Below the pieces are notes generated by a model. That model ran no database searches. It worked only from the letters and a program-made list of their open reading frames with translations, and was not told the origin of the DNA. From Bacteroidota bacterium (GTDB taxonomy: Bacteria; Bacteroidota; Bacteroidia; Flavobacteriales_D; JABDKJ01), in contig JAQCAN010000014.1 of assembly GCA_027621335.1 (NCBI GenBank), forward strand, positions 1 to 21,019: a stretch of 21,019 nt of DNA, written 5' to 3'. Of this stretch, positions 1 to 7,675 are shown one piece after another. The position numbers were made by a program, and so were the translations under genes. Positions within the stretch are counted from its first letter, which is position 1, and the number at the start of each line of letters is the position of its first letter.

Positions 1-2
1 CC

Positions 3-2585
3 ACGTCTATCAATGGGTCAAGGATCCCTACGCTTGACCCATTCACTAACAACATCCGCTTGGACCTCTTTCCTTCAGGATTGATAGATAATCTCATCAT
101 TACCAAGACAGGTGCGGCTGAACTTCCAGGAGATTGGTCAGGTGCTTATCTGTCTATTGAGACCAAGGATTATCCCGATGAATTGGACATAAGAGTGAAT
201 ACCAGTTTCGGATACAATTCCCAATCGACCTTCAACAACATCATCGGGGCCCAGCAAGGAGATACGGAATGGCTGGGATATGATAATGGCTTCAAGGATG
301 TACCAGACGTGGTTGCTGCCTATGGCGACATCTTACCTCGCGTATACACTTTTGCCGATAACACAGGAGATCAGCTATACCCTATCTTCCAGAACCTAGG
401 ACTGCAATCCTTCATGGATGAATACGGTATTTTGCCAACGAGTTCCCAGCTTGGGCCGCAGCAGAGTCTCTTTAATTTTCTGATGGTGGAACTCGGACTT
501 CTCGCTCCAGCGCAGATCTATGATCTTCAAGCGACTTCAGATGCCCTTGCCTTATTCAATGCAGAAGGTGGACCTCGTCAATCCGCAATAAATGTCCTTA
601 ATGGCAGGATCGGAGAGATTGGCAGTGCCTTCAATAACAGTGCACTATACGCGAGCAACTTTGAAGCGCCATTGGATTTCAGTCAAAGTTTCAGCATAGG
701 AAACCAATTCGAACTATTCGGTCAGCCTTTCGGCTATGTCGCTGGTTTCAAGTATACCAAGACGACTCGATATGACCCAGCTTCGCTGAGGGCGAATGCC
801 CTTGCAAACCTAGCTAGGGATTACGAGACTGTGGATGGTATTCCTTTCAAAGATCAGGTTTATGAAGTCTTCAACACGCGACAAGCATCTCAATCGAATA
901 ACGGATGGAGTGCCTTGGCCAAGGCTTCTTATAAATTCAATAAGAACAATAGCGTCTCGCTCCTCTTCATGCCCAACATGAATGGCAACTCCGAAGCAAG
1001 GGTAGGAAGGCTCTTAGACTTGGATATCAACGGAACTGTGCGCTTAAAGAATGAGCAGTTCTATGAAGAAAGAAAGCAGTTCATCTATCAGGCTAGAACC
1101 GAACACTTCGTACAAGGTCCCGATATCAAAGTTCAGTTTGATGCCTCTTATACGGACGGTCAGTCCAATACCTTGGATTTCATGGACTGGGAGGCTGAAT
1201 ACAACCAGATAAGTCTTAGTGACTTGGATTTGGATGGTGACCTTCCAGCGCAATTAGAGAATGAGACGCTGGATTTCTCAGCTGGTATTCCAAGGCCTAC
1301 CAGATCATACCGATACCTGGATGAGGACATCTTGGATGCGCGTTTAAATCTTGAGATCCCTGTTTTCAGATCACTCAAGAGAAACAGCTTTTTGAAGGTT
1401 GGCGGAGCCTATCGTCAGCAGGACCGTAAGTACACACAGCGATTTTATCTAGTGGACGGTGTATTTGGTCAGCCGTTCCTCTACAATGACATTGATGCGT
1501 TTTTCTCAAATGACCGTTTCAATGTGGTCAATGGGGTAGTCGACCTGAACTATTTGGGTTTTGATAACTCGCTTTTCAACAACATTGGAATAAGTAAGAT
1601 ATGGGCGGGATATGTGTCCTTGGATCATCGCTTGACTGAACGAATCAGGTCCACAATTGGAATGAGGTTCGAACGAACTGACATGTTATTCGACATCTCT
1701 AAATTCTACGATGCGGGACTCCCAGCGGATAGTCCAGAGCGTGGATTGAGGCGACCTTCCACAATCAATGAGGATAACGTTCTTCCAAGTATAGGACTAA
1801 TCTATAAGCTGAAAGATGAGCCAGACGACCTCATCAATATCAGGGCCTCATTCTTCCAGTCCTTGGCCAGACCTGCCCTGCGGGAGATCTCATTGATCAA
1901 TCTTTACGAATACACCCTTCAGACATTCGTTGAAGGTAATACCGACCTTCAGATGACCACCGTGAATAATTATGACCTACGACTAGAGCGGTACTTCGGG
2001 GCTAAAGGAAATATCTCAGTGAGTGTTTTTTACAAGGACTTCGATAAGCACATAGAGCTGGTCAATCTTGGGGATAGGTTCAGTTGGACCAATACCGACC
2101 GATCCAATGCTAAAGGAGTAGAATTGGAGGGTAGCTACGGACTTCCATTGAATATGGAAGTCATTGGGAATCTGACCTTCATAGATTCTGAGACCCGCTT
2201 CAAGAATCAGGCAGGTGAGACCATTACTCGAAGCATGTTCGGGCAGGCTCCATATATCGCCAATACCACCTTGAGCTATACGGCAGATAGCCTTAGACTG
2301 CAAGTGGCCATCTCATACAATCGCCAAGGTAGGAAGCTGGCCTTGGTCAACAATTCCAGGATCAATATCTCAGGTCAACCTGATGTCTTCGAAATGCCCA
2401 TGGACCTTATCGATATCCAAATCAATAAGCGTTTTGGAAAGCATTTCGGAATTGGATTCAATGTCAATAACCTCCTCAATGCCAGTAGACAGCGCGTCTA
2501 TGATTTTGACAACTATGACAATGTCTTTTTCGACAGCTTCACCTGGGGGACTACATATAAAGTGAACTTCTCATACCAACTCTGA
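3..2585 (+). CDS. TonB-dependent outer-membrane receptor, 5' end missing
   Basis: The reading frame is open through the left edge, and the in-frame codons before the first possible start (a TTG at 60) continue plug-like sequence, so the gene is cut by the window; about 860 residues are visible. The beginning is the end of a plug domain: a NIRLDLFPSGLIDNLIITKT stretch followed by LPGDWSGAYLSIETKDYP, typical of Bacteroidota TonB receptors. The rest is a 22-strand-type barrel rich in alternating hydrophobic/polar and aromatic residues, ending in NNLLNASRQRVY...WGTTYKVNFSYQL. Such receptors import a ligand across the outer membrane using TonB/ExbBD energy; the ligand cannot be told from sequence. 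It does not look like a SusC, and no SusD-like gene follows. Its stop codon overlaps the start of the first paralog of the secreted-protein array (TGATG), so the two are probably translated together. Confidence 0.93.
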   Translation, partial: TSINGSRIPTLDPFTNNIRLDLFPSGLIDNLIITKTGAAELPGDWSGAYLSIETKDYPDELDIRVNTSFGYNSQSTFNNIIGAQQGDTEWLGYDNGFKDVPDVVAAYGDILPRVYTFADNTGDQLYPIFQNLGLQSFMDEYGILPTSSQLGPQQSLFNFLMVELGLLAPAQIYDLQATSDALALFNAEGGPRQSAINVLNGRIGEIGSAFNNSALYASNFEAPLDFSQSFSIGNQFELFGQPFGYVAGFKYTKTTRYDPASLRANALANLARDYETVDGIPFKDQVYEVFNTRQASQSNNGWSALAKASYKFNKNNSVSLLFMPNMNGNSEARVGRLLDLDINGTVRLKNEQFYEERKQFIYQARTEHFVQGPDIKVQFDASYTDGQSNTLDFMDWEAEYNQISLSDLDLDGDLPAQLENETLDFSAGIPRPTRSYRYLDEDILDARLNLEIPVFRSLKRNSFLKVGGAYRQQDRKYTQRFYLVDGVFGQPFLYNDIDAFFSNDRFNVVNGVVDLNYLGFDNSLFNNIGISKIWAGYVSLDHRLTERIRSTIGMRFERTDMLFDISKFYDAGLPADSPERGLRRPSTINEDNVLPSIGLIYKLKDEPDDLINIRASFFQSLARPALREISLINLYEYTLQTFVEGNTDLQMTTVNNYDLRLERYFGAKGNISVSVFYKDFDKHIELVNLGDRFSWTNTDRSNAKGVELEGSYGLPLNMEVIGNLTFIDSETRFKNQAGETITRSMFGQAPYIANTTLSYTADSLRLQVAISYNRQGRKLALVNNSRINISGQPDVFEMPMDLIDIQINKRFGKHFGIGFNVNNLLNASRQRVYDFDNYDNVFFDSFTWGTTYKVNFSYQL

Positions 2586-3910
2586 TGCGATCGATCATGC
2601 GGACCATTGCTTTTTTCTGCTTTCTCCTCGTCACCCATTGGTCGGTAGGACAAGAGAGCCTCATTGAAGGATTGACGGTGGAGACGTATTACATCTCTGA
2701 CACCAATGATGCTACGGACACGGATGGTGGGTTCTTAGAACCAGGATCTGTAACCTATCGCATCTTCCTTGATATGGCTGAGGGGGTGAGATTCAAGAGA
2801 CTTTTTGGACTTGGTCAGGATACCTTGAGGATCATGAGTACTGAGGTGTTCTTCAACAATCTCGATCGCGGAGAACTCATCGGAGCTGAGATCGGAGCAA
2901 ATAGGCTGGATGAGAACACAGTGGCCTTGGATTCCTGGCTGACAATAGGGCTGGCCAGTGGAGATCATCTTGGTGTGCTCAAGACTGAAGATTCTGATGG
3001 GAGCATTGTGGGAGGAACTCAAAATGACGGAGGGTCTGAAGGCCTCCCTGAGGGGCTTCTGAATAACGATGCGGCTGCTGCTGGAATACCTCTGACCGAT
3101 GCTGATGGACTATCCTTGATCAACGATGTGACTCCGTCAGTGTCCATATGGGGGGCCAACGCAGCTCAAGACTTGAATGCGGTATTCGGAACGGAGAACC
3201 TATCGAATTCCTATAAATCCAATGATATCTACCTTCTGCCCAATCAACCTCTTGCCGGCTCTGGTGAAGAGAACCGCATCCTTCTAGGTCAATTCACCAC
3301 TAAGGGAGAGCTGAGTTTTACCCTTAACGTGGAACTGGAACCCCCCAGTGGTGAGACCATTCAGATGGTCTCCGACTCAACAGATGTGGAACGCTACAGT
3401 CCCTTTCTCATCTATCCTTTGCCTGACCTTGAATGTGGCTGCACAGACCCATACTATCTTGAATACAATTCCGAGGCCTTCTGCTCAGATGAGGATCTAT
3501 GTCAGACCTTGATTGTGATAGGTTGTACAGACACCAATGCATGTAATTATAGCAGTGAGGCCAATTTCAATTATCCATCTCTATGCTGCTACTCACCTGA
3601 TTCATGTGGAGCAGATCTGGATTTCTATGCGATTTGTGATCCACTGAGTACAGTTGAGTTTTCTCAACAGGAGTTCATGGTTTTTCCAAATCCCGTCTCT
3701 GAATCATTGACCATCCTTTCCGAACAAGGAATGGAAGGGGTGGAACTCATCGAAGTCTTGGACCTTAATGGAAGGATCTGGATCGCTCAGTCCTTAAGTC
3801 GAAATCGGGAATTCAGGTTGAACGTCATGGACCTGCCCTCAGGAGTTTATGTCATTCGTATTCAAGGAGATAGATTGATGAGTACCCTGCGATTCTTGAA
3901 AGTTCATTGA
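2585..3910 (+). CDS. Secreted array paralog A: unknown N-terminal module, Cys-rich repeats, T9SS type A sorting domain
   Basis: A signal peptide covers about residues 1-22 (hydrophobic AFFCFLLVTHWSVGQ); Met5 is an alternative start. Residues about 25-270 form a module shared with four proteins downstream, marked by ETYYISDTNDATDTDGG, SVTYRI, FFNN.DRG and RLDENTVALDSW. Residues about 285-350 hold two degenerate Cys-rich units (GCTDPYYLEYNS and GCTDTNACNYSS), a repeat common in marine Bacteroidota surface proteins. Residues 364-441 are a T9SS type A domain: VFPNPVSESL, DLNGRIW, LPSGVYVIR and a terminal LRFLKVH. The product is expected to cross the outer membrane by T9SS and be surface-attached or released. 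The start ATG overlaps the receptor's stop codon by one base. I do not recognise the N-terminal module, so the function is unknown. Confidence 0.88.
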   Translation: MRSIMRTIAFFCFLLVTHWSVGQESLIEGLTVETYYISDTNDATDTDGGFLEPGSVTYRIFLDMAEGVRFKRLFGLGQDTLRIMSTEVFFNNLDRGELIGAEIGANRLDENTVALDSWLTIGLASGDHLGVLKTEDSDGSIVGGTQNDGGSEGLPEGLLNNDAAAAGIPLTDADGLSLINDVTPSVSIWGANAAQDLNAVFGTENLSNSYKSNDIYLLPNQPLAGSGEENRILLGQFTTKGELSFTLNVELEPPSGETIQMVSDSTDVERYSPFLIYPLPDLECGCTDPYYLEYNSEAFCSDEDLCQTLIVIGCTDTNACNYSSEANFNYPSLCCYSPDSCGADLDFYAICDPLSTVEFSQQEFMVFPNPVSESLTILSEQGMEGVELIEVLDLNGRIWIAQSLSRNREFRLNVMDLPSGVYVIRIQGDRLMSTLRFLKVH

Positions 3911-4059
3911 AGGATAGCGCTAGCGGCACATTCAATACATGATTCCTTAAGATTCCAAGAGCAATGTTAATGGTCTCGTAACAATCCCTTTTTATTAAGG
4001 GAAATAGGTGCAGATACCTTCGTCCATCAATAACGCTTTAAACATCAAGACTCGCTCTT

Positions 4060-5202
4060 ATGAAACATACCCTTTCCTGCACAGTCCTTATATTCATGTC
4101 TCTGCTCTCCTACTCTCAAGATTCCCCCGATATCTTAGAGCGTATCGTAGTCGAGTGCTACTACCGAGCCGATGCCCAGGATGCTGCCGACACGGATGGA
4201 GGAAGTATTGCAGAAGGTGCGATCACCTACAGGGTCTACGCAGATCTTCAAGAAGGCTATACCGTCAAGGCGGTTTTCGGAAATGAGTTGAACCTGTTGG
4301 AGATAAGCACTAGCACTGAATTCTTCAACAATGAGGATAGAGGAGAGGAGACAGGTGATGCCATAGATAGTGGAAGGTTGGATGAGAATACTGTGGCTTT
4401 GGATTCATGGGTCACTATAGGTGCGGCATCAAGCACTCATAAAGGCCTCTTGAAGCTCAATGATACGGATGGCTCAGTTCTTTTTCCCAATGATCTAGGT
4501 CTACTTGCAAATCAGCCGACCGAGACTGAATTCACACCTTATCTTCAGGACGCGGATGGATTGTTCGATTTCAGTGTGGCGGCAGTAAATCAGAGTCCAG
4601 GACTCGATCTTTCCATGTTCGGGGACCAGAACGATGGACCTTTATTCTTTGTTGGAGGTCCTGATTATGTTTCCTCTGGAGACACATGGTTCGTTGCCGA
4701 AGGGGTTTCAGGAGTGGATACAATGAATCATGTCCTTCTCGGCCAGTTCACCACAGACGGGGACTTTTCATTCAAGTTCAATATCCAAGTAGGGATTCCC
4801 GATGACCCTTTCACAGCTCAATTCGTAGCTGAAGTGGATGAGAATTATCAGCCTAGCTTCTCTGTGTATGAGCACCCGGAATTGTCACAGGATAACGTTG
4901 TCTGTAATGCCCTACCAGTAAGTGTAGCTGAGTTCCAACCTTTGAACAAGTTCATCAATGCCTTCCCCAATCCTACCGATGGCTTCATGACCATCGAATT
5001 CAGAGCGCCTTCTTCAGAACAAGCTCCTTTCTATAATCTTGTAGATCATCTTGGAAGAATCGCTCAGCAAGGTCGCATGGCTGTCCAAGGAGCTTCACTT
5101 CATCGCGTTGATTTGAACTTGGAAGGTCTCGATAGTGGGATCTATTTCTTGAGGGTGGAGCATGATGGAGAGTTAGGAATTAAGAAACTCATCAAACATT
5201 GA
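4060..5202 (+). CDS. Secreted array paralog B: unknown N-terminal module and T9SS type A sorting domain
   Basis: The signal peptide is MKHTLSCTVLIFMSLLSYSQ, with the mature protein starting near D21. The shared module follows (about 22-265): ECYYRADAQDAADTDGG, AITYRVY, FFNNEDRGEETGD and a RLDENTVALDSWVTIGAAS stretch, very close to paralog D. The GSIVGG..NDGG segment of A, D and E is shortened here to DGSVLFPND. No repeats separate the module from the C-terminal domain. Residues 299-380 are a T9SS type A domain (AFPNPTDGFMTIEF, DHLGRIAQQG, LDSGIYFLRVEHDG, IKKLIKH). The 149-bp gap to paralog A contains no gene and no convincing promoter. The reading frame of paralog C begins within this gene's stop codon. 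Function unknown; secretion to the cell surface is a family-based inference. Confidence 0.87.
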   Translation: MKHTLSCTVLIFMSLLSYSQDSPDILERIVVECYYRADAQDAADTDGGSIAEGAITYRVYADLQEGYTVKAVFGNELNLLEISTSTEFFNNEDRGEETGDAIDSGRLDENTVALDSWVTIGAASSTHKGLLKLNDTDGSVLFPNDLGLLANQPTETEFTPYLQDADGLFDFSVAAVNQSPGLDLSMFGDQNDGPLFFVGGPDYVSSGDTWFVAEGVSGVDTMNHVLLGQFTTDGDFSFKFNIQVGIPDDPFTAQFVAEVDENYQPSFSVYEHPELSQDNVVCNALPVSVAEFQPLNKFINAFPNPTDGFMTIEFRAPSSEQAPFYNLVDHLGRIAQQGRMAVQGASLHRVDLNLEGLDSGIYFLRVEHDGELGIKKLIKH

Positions 5203-5219
5203 GTGCACAATCTTTTGGG

Positions 5220-5942
5220 ATGGTGAGGATAAACTGCTTTACTATCACTTTTCTATTGGTCCTGACGAACGGATTTTCACAAGGTTTGGAAGACGTTTAC
5301 ATAGAGCTATACCATGTCGCTACGCCTGAGGAGATTGCAGCCAGTGAGGGGTTTCTTAATGAGGATTCCAAGACCTATAGGGTATACGTGGATCTGGTAG
5401 AAGGTTTTTCGCTACAAGCCGTTTTCGGGAATAAGCTCCATCCACTAGTCGTTGGAACGACAAGCACCTTCTTCAATGATATGGAATCAGGCAAGCGCTC
5501 AGCGGATCTGTTGGACACCGACCGCTCGGAGAGCATGTTGGTCGGGTTGGATTCTTGGCTGAGTATCGGACATGCTGATAAGGAACATATCGCTTGCCCT
5601 CTGTTTGCCAACAAATCAGGCAAGGTGGATGGAGAATTGCCTTCTCTTTTCAGCATGCTCATGGATTGGACGGCAACCAGTCATAGGAATCGAACGGGCT
5701 TCACAGTAGAGGACGGAACATGGTTCATGCTGGAAGGCGTGAAAGGCGTAAGCGAGGAGAACATGGTGCTCATCGCTCAGCTGACTACAGACGGTCAATT
5801 GAGTTTCAAATTGAATCTACAGATCATTGGACCTGATGGGACTGTCTACCAATTTGTGGCCAATGAATCGGATGATGACACCATTGTTCATCCAGCCTTG
5901 GATTCTATGACGAATCTGAATTCCTACCTCCATAATCATTAA
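5220..5942 (+). CDS. Secreted array paralog C: shortened, no C-terminal sorting domain
   Basis: I chose the ATG at 5220, which places a signal peptide (MVRINCFTITFLLVLTNGFS) at the N-terminus; a TTG at 5199 overlapping the previous stop is possible but would add a polar leader. About 240 residues. The shared module is recognisable (GLEDVYIELYHVA, KTYRVYVDLVEGFSLQAVFG, STFFNDMESG, GLDSWLSIG, GTWFMLEGVKG, VLIAQLTTDGQLSFKLNLQI) but more diverged: the DTDGG segment and the RLDENTVALDSW core are altered. The protein ends about 25 residues after the module (SMTNLNSYLHNH) with no FPNP...GxY...K sorting domain, so T9SS export is not expected and it may remain periplasmic. Only 11 bp separate its stop from the start of paralog D, so a C-terminal domain was probably deleted rather than frameshifted. 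Function unknown. Confidence 0.82.
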   Translation: MVRINCFTITFLLVLTNGFSQGLEDVYIELYHVATPEEIAASEGFLNEDSKTYRVYVDLVEGFSLQAVFGNKLHPLVVGTTSTFFNDMESGKRSADLLDTDRSESMLVGLDSWLSIGHADKEHIACPLFANKSGKVDGELPSLFSMLMDWTATSHRNRTGFTVEDGTWFMLEGVKGVSEENMVLIAQLTTDGQLSFKLNLQIIGPDGTVYQFVANESDDDTIVHPALDSMTNLNSYLHNH

Positions 5943-5953
5943 GAACCTGCATA

Positions 5954-7495
5954 ATGAAGCGCTACATACTCCTCCTGATTTCTTTATCTACACTCAGCCT
6001 GTCAGCCCAATTCGGTCTGGAGGACATTATCGTTGAGACCTATTATATCTCTGATGCAAATGACGCTTCAGATACCGATGGCCCTTCAGGACTGGGCCCT
6101 GTCCTGCAGCCAGGAAGTGTGACCTATCGTATCTATGTGGATATGGCTCCTGGGTTTGAGATGCAGGCTGTATATGGAAATGATAATCACCTCCTACGCT
6201 TAAGTACGACCACAACCTTCTATAATAATTATGACCGTGGAGAGGAGACTGGTGAGGCCATCAATGATAGCCGCTTGGATGAGAATACAGTGGCCTTGGA
6301 TTCATGGGTGACTATTGGCGCAGCTTCTGATGCGCACTTGGCAGTTCTCAAGACCGAGGATTTGGATGGATCCATCGTTGGAGGCGCGAATAACGATGGC
6401 GGGAGTATGAGCATTCCAGGTGGGTTGTTGGCCAATGAGAATCCTATAGCGGGGCTTCCTTTGATCCAAGCAGATGGACTCATTCTCGGTACCCTTCCCA
6501 CTCTGGGACAGAGCCCAGGTTTGGACCTCGGTGTGTTCGGTACTCCTGCAGTCCCTGGGAATGAACTGGCCATCGGAGGTGGTGGCCCTGGGACAGGCGG
6601 GGATACTTGGTTTATTGCTGAAGGAGTAGTGGGCCCTACGGATGAGAATAGGGTCCTTATTGCCCAGATAACCACGGATGGGGAGTTCAGCTTCGAGTTG
6701 AACATTCAGATCGGTACTCCCAATGGAGATGTGGAACAGTACGTGGCTAGTTCACCTTTGAACGATGAATTCCTCTTTGAAGGGCTTAATTTCCCTAGCG
6801 ATGAAGCTGTTTTTGGCTGTACCGATCCTCTTTCATGCAATTACAATCCTCTGGCCACCCAGGATGACGCGTCTTGTTTCTTTCCTGAACCGGATTGCTC
6901 CGAATGCAGCTCCGATGGGACGGAGCTCATCTTGATCGATAGCGATGGCGATGGAATATGTGATGCTGAGGAGGTTCTAGGCTGCATGGATGAACTTTCT
7001 TGTAACTACAATCCTGAAGCAACCGATGACGATGGTTCATGCCTTATTCCTGAACCCGATTGCACGGAATGTAATGAAAATGGTACGGCTCTTTTATTGA
7101 TCGACTCAGATGGAGATGGTGTGTGCGATCTAGAGGAGGTCTTCGGTTGCACTGATCCTGATGCCATCAACTATGACCCCTTGGCTACAGAGGACGATGG
7201 AACCTGTGAATTTCAAGTAGGACTTGATGAAATCGGAGACCCGATCCAGTTGATTGCATTCATGGAGAACCCCACTTCTGAAGTCCTTGGCATAAGGATA
7301 TCATCTATCGAACATCGCACGGTTCTTATGACCGTCCATGCTATGGATGGTCGCTTGGTCCAGAGTGCACAGGTTCAAATCTTGGCCGGGGATAATGTCA
7401 TCTATCAAGATGTGGCCTACCTCAAGCAAGGGGTCTATCTCCTCAGATTCTCTTGGGTCAATTCCAATGTTACGCAATCGTTCATCAAGCTTTGA
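5954..7495 (+). CDS. Secreted array paralog D: unknown N-terminal module, three Cys/DxDxDG repeats, degenerate T9SS domain
   Basis: The signal peptide is about residues 1-18 (MKRYILLLISLSTLSLSAQ). The shared module (about 19-265) is close to that of E: FGLEDIIVETYYISDANDA, SVTYRIYVDMAPG, LDENTVALDSWVTIGAAS, GDTWFIAEGV and a NIQIGTPNGDVEQYVAS end. It has an extra PSGLGPV insert after DTDG. From residue 288 come repeats of exactly 55 residues starting at 288, 343 and 398 (the third partial): GC(T/M)D..SCNYNP.AT.DD.SC, then EPDC.EC, then DSDGDG.CD. The DxDxDG segments resemble thrombospondin-type-3 or EF-hand Ca-binding loops. Residues 431-513 fit a T9SS type A domain, but the usual FPNP is MENP; MDGRLVQ, LKQGVYLLRF and a terminal QSFIKL remain. 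It is 11 bp downstream of C and probably in the same transcript. Function unknown. Confidence 0.87.
   Translation: MKRYILLLISLSTLSLSAQFGLEDIIVETYYISDANDASDTDGPSGLGPVLQPGSVTYRIYVDMAPGFEMQAVYGNDNHLLRLSTTTTFYNNYDRGEETGEAINDSRLDENTVALDSWVTIGAASDAHLAVLKTEDLDGSIVGGANNDGGSMSIPGGLLANENPIAGLPLIQADGLILGTLPTLGQSPGLDLGVFGTPAVPGNELAIGGGGPGTGGDTWFIAEGVVGPTDENRVLIAQITTDGEFSFELNIQIGTPNGDVEQYVASSPLNDEFLFEGLNFPSDEAVFGCTDPLSCNYNPLATQDDASCFFPEPDCSECSSDGTELILIDSDGDGICDAEEVLGCMDELSCNYNPEATDDDGSCLIPEPDCTECNENGTALLLIDSDGDGVCDLEEVFGCTDPDAINYDPLATEDDGTCEFQVGLDEIGDPIQLIAFMENPTSEVLGIRISSIEHRTVLMTVHAMDGRLVQSAQVQILAGDNVIYQDVAYLKQGVYLLRFSWVNSNVTQSFIKL
6815..7212 (+). repeat. Two and a half tandem 165-nt coding repeats inside paralog D
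   Basis: Repeat units begin at 6815, 6980 and 7145, each opening with a GC(T/M)D codon group; the first two are exactly 165 nt (55 codons) and the third stops after about 22 codons. Units 1 and 2 match at about 39 of 55 residues by eye, but their third codon positions differ widely, so the duplication is not recent or the repeats were imported already diverged. The encoded pattern is a Cys-rich segment followed by a DSDGDG acidic loop, consistent with a rigid, metal-binding extracellular spacer between the N-terminal module and the sorting domain. Confidence 0.8.
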
Positions 7496-7675
7496 TTTTG
7501 TAAAAGCAGGGTTGACATTATGTTAAACTCGGGGTGACGTCTGCCTAAGAATTCTCTTTGATTCTTTAATGTAAGTATATCAGAGCAGTAAGACTTAGCA
7601 CAGATTGGGATTGAACATTTGTCCTGTCGCGATGAAGAGTTGTCGTGATTGAAATAACCTCAATTTTTAATAAAA

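Noticed and set aside
3985..4002. Hairpin TCCCTT / AAGGGA between paralogs A and B
   Set aside because: Only a 6-bp stem, with no T run after it on either strand; too weak to call a terminator.
5199..5222. TTG start for paralog C at 5199
   Set aside because: It would put a polar leader in front of the signal peptide; the ATG at 5220 gives a normal signal peptide.
7496..7675. Possible promoters (TCTCTTTG at 7553, AACATTTG at 7614) before the beta-helix gene
   Set aside because: Each differs by one base from TAnnTTTG and neither has a TTG at 19-21 nt upstream. A promoter likely exists in this gap, but I cannot place it.
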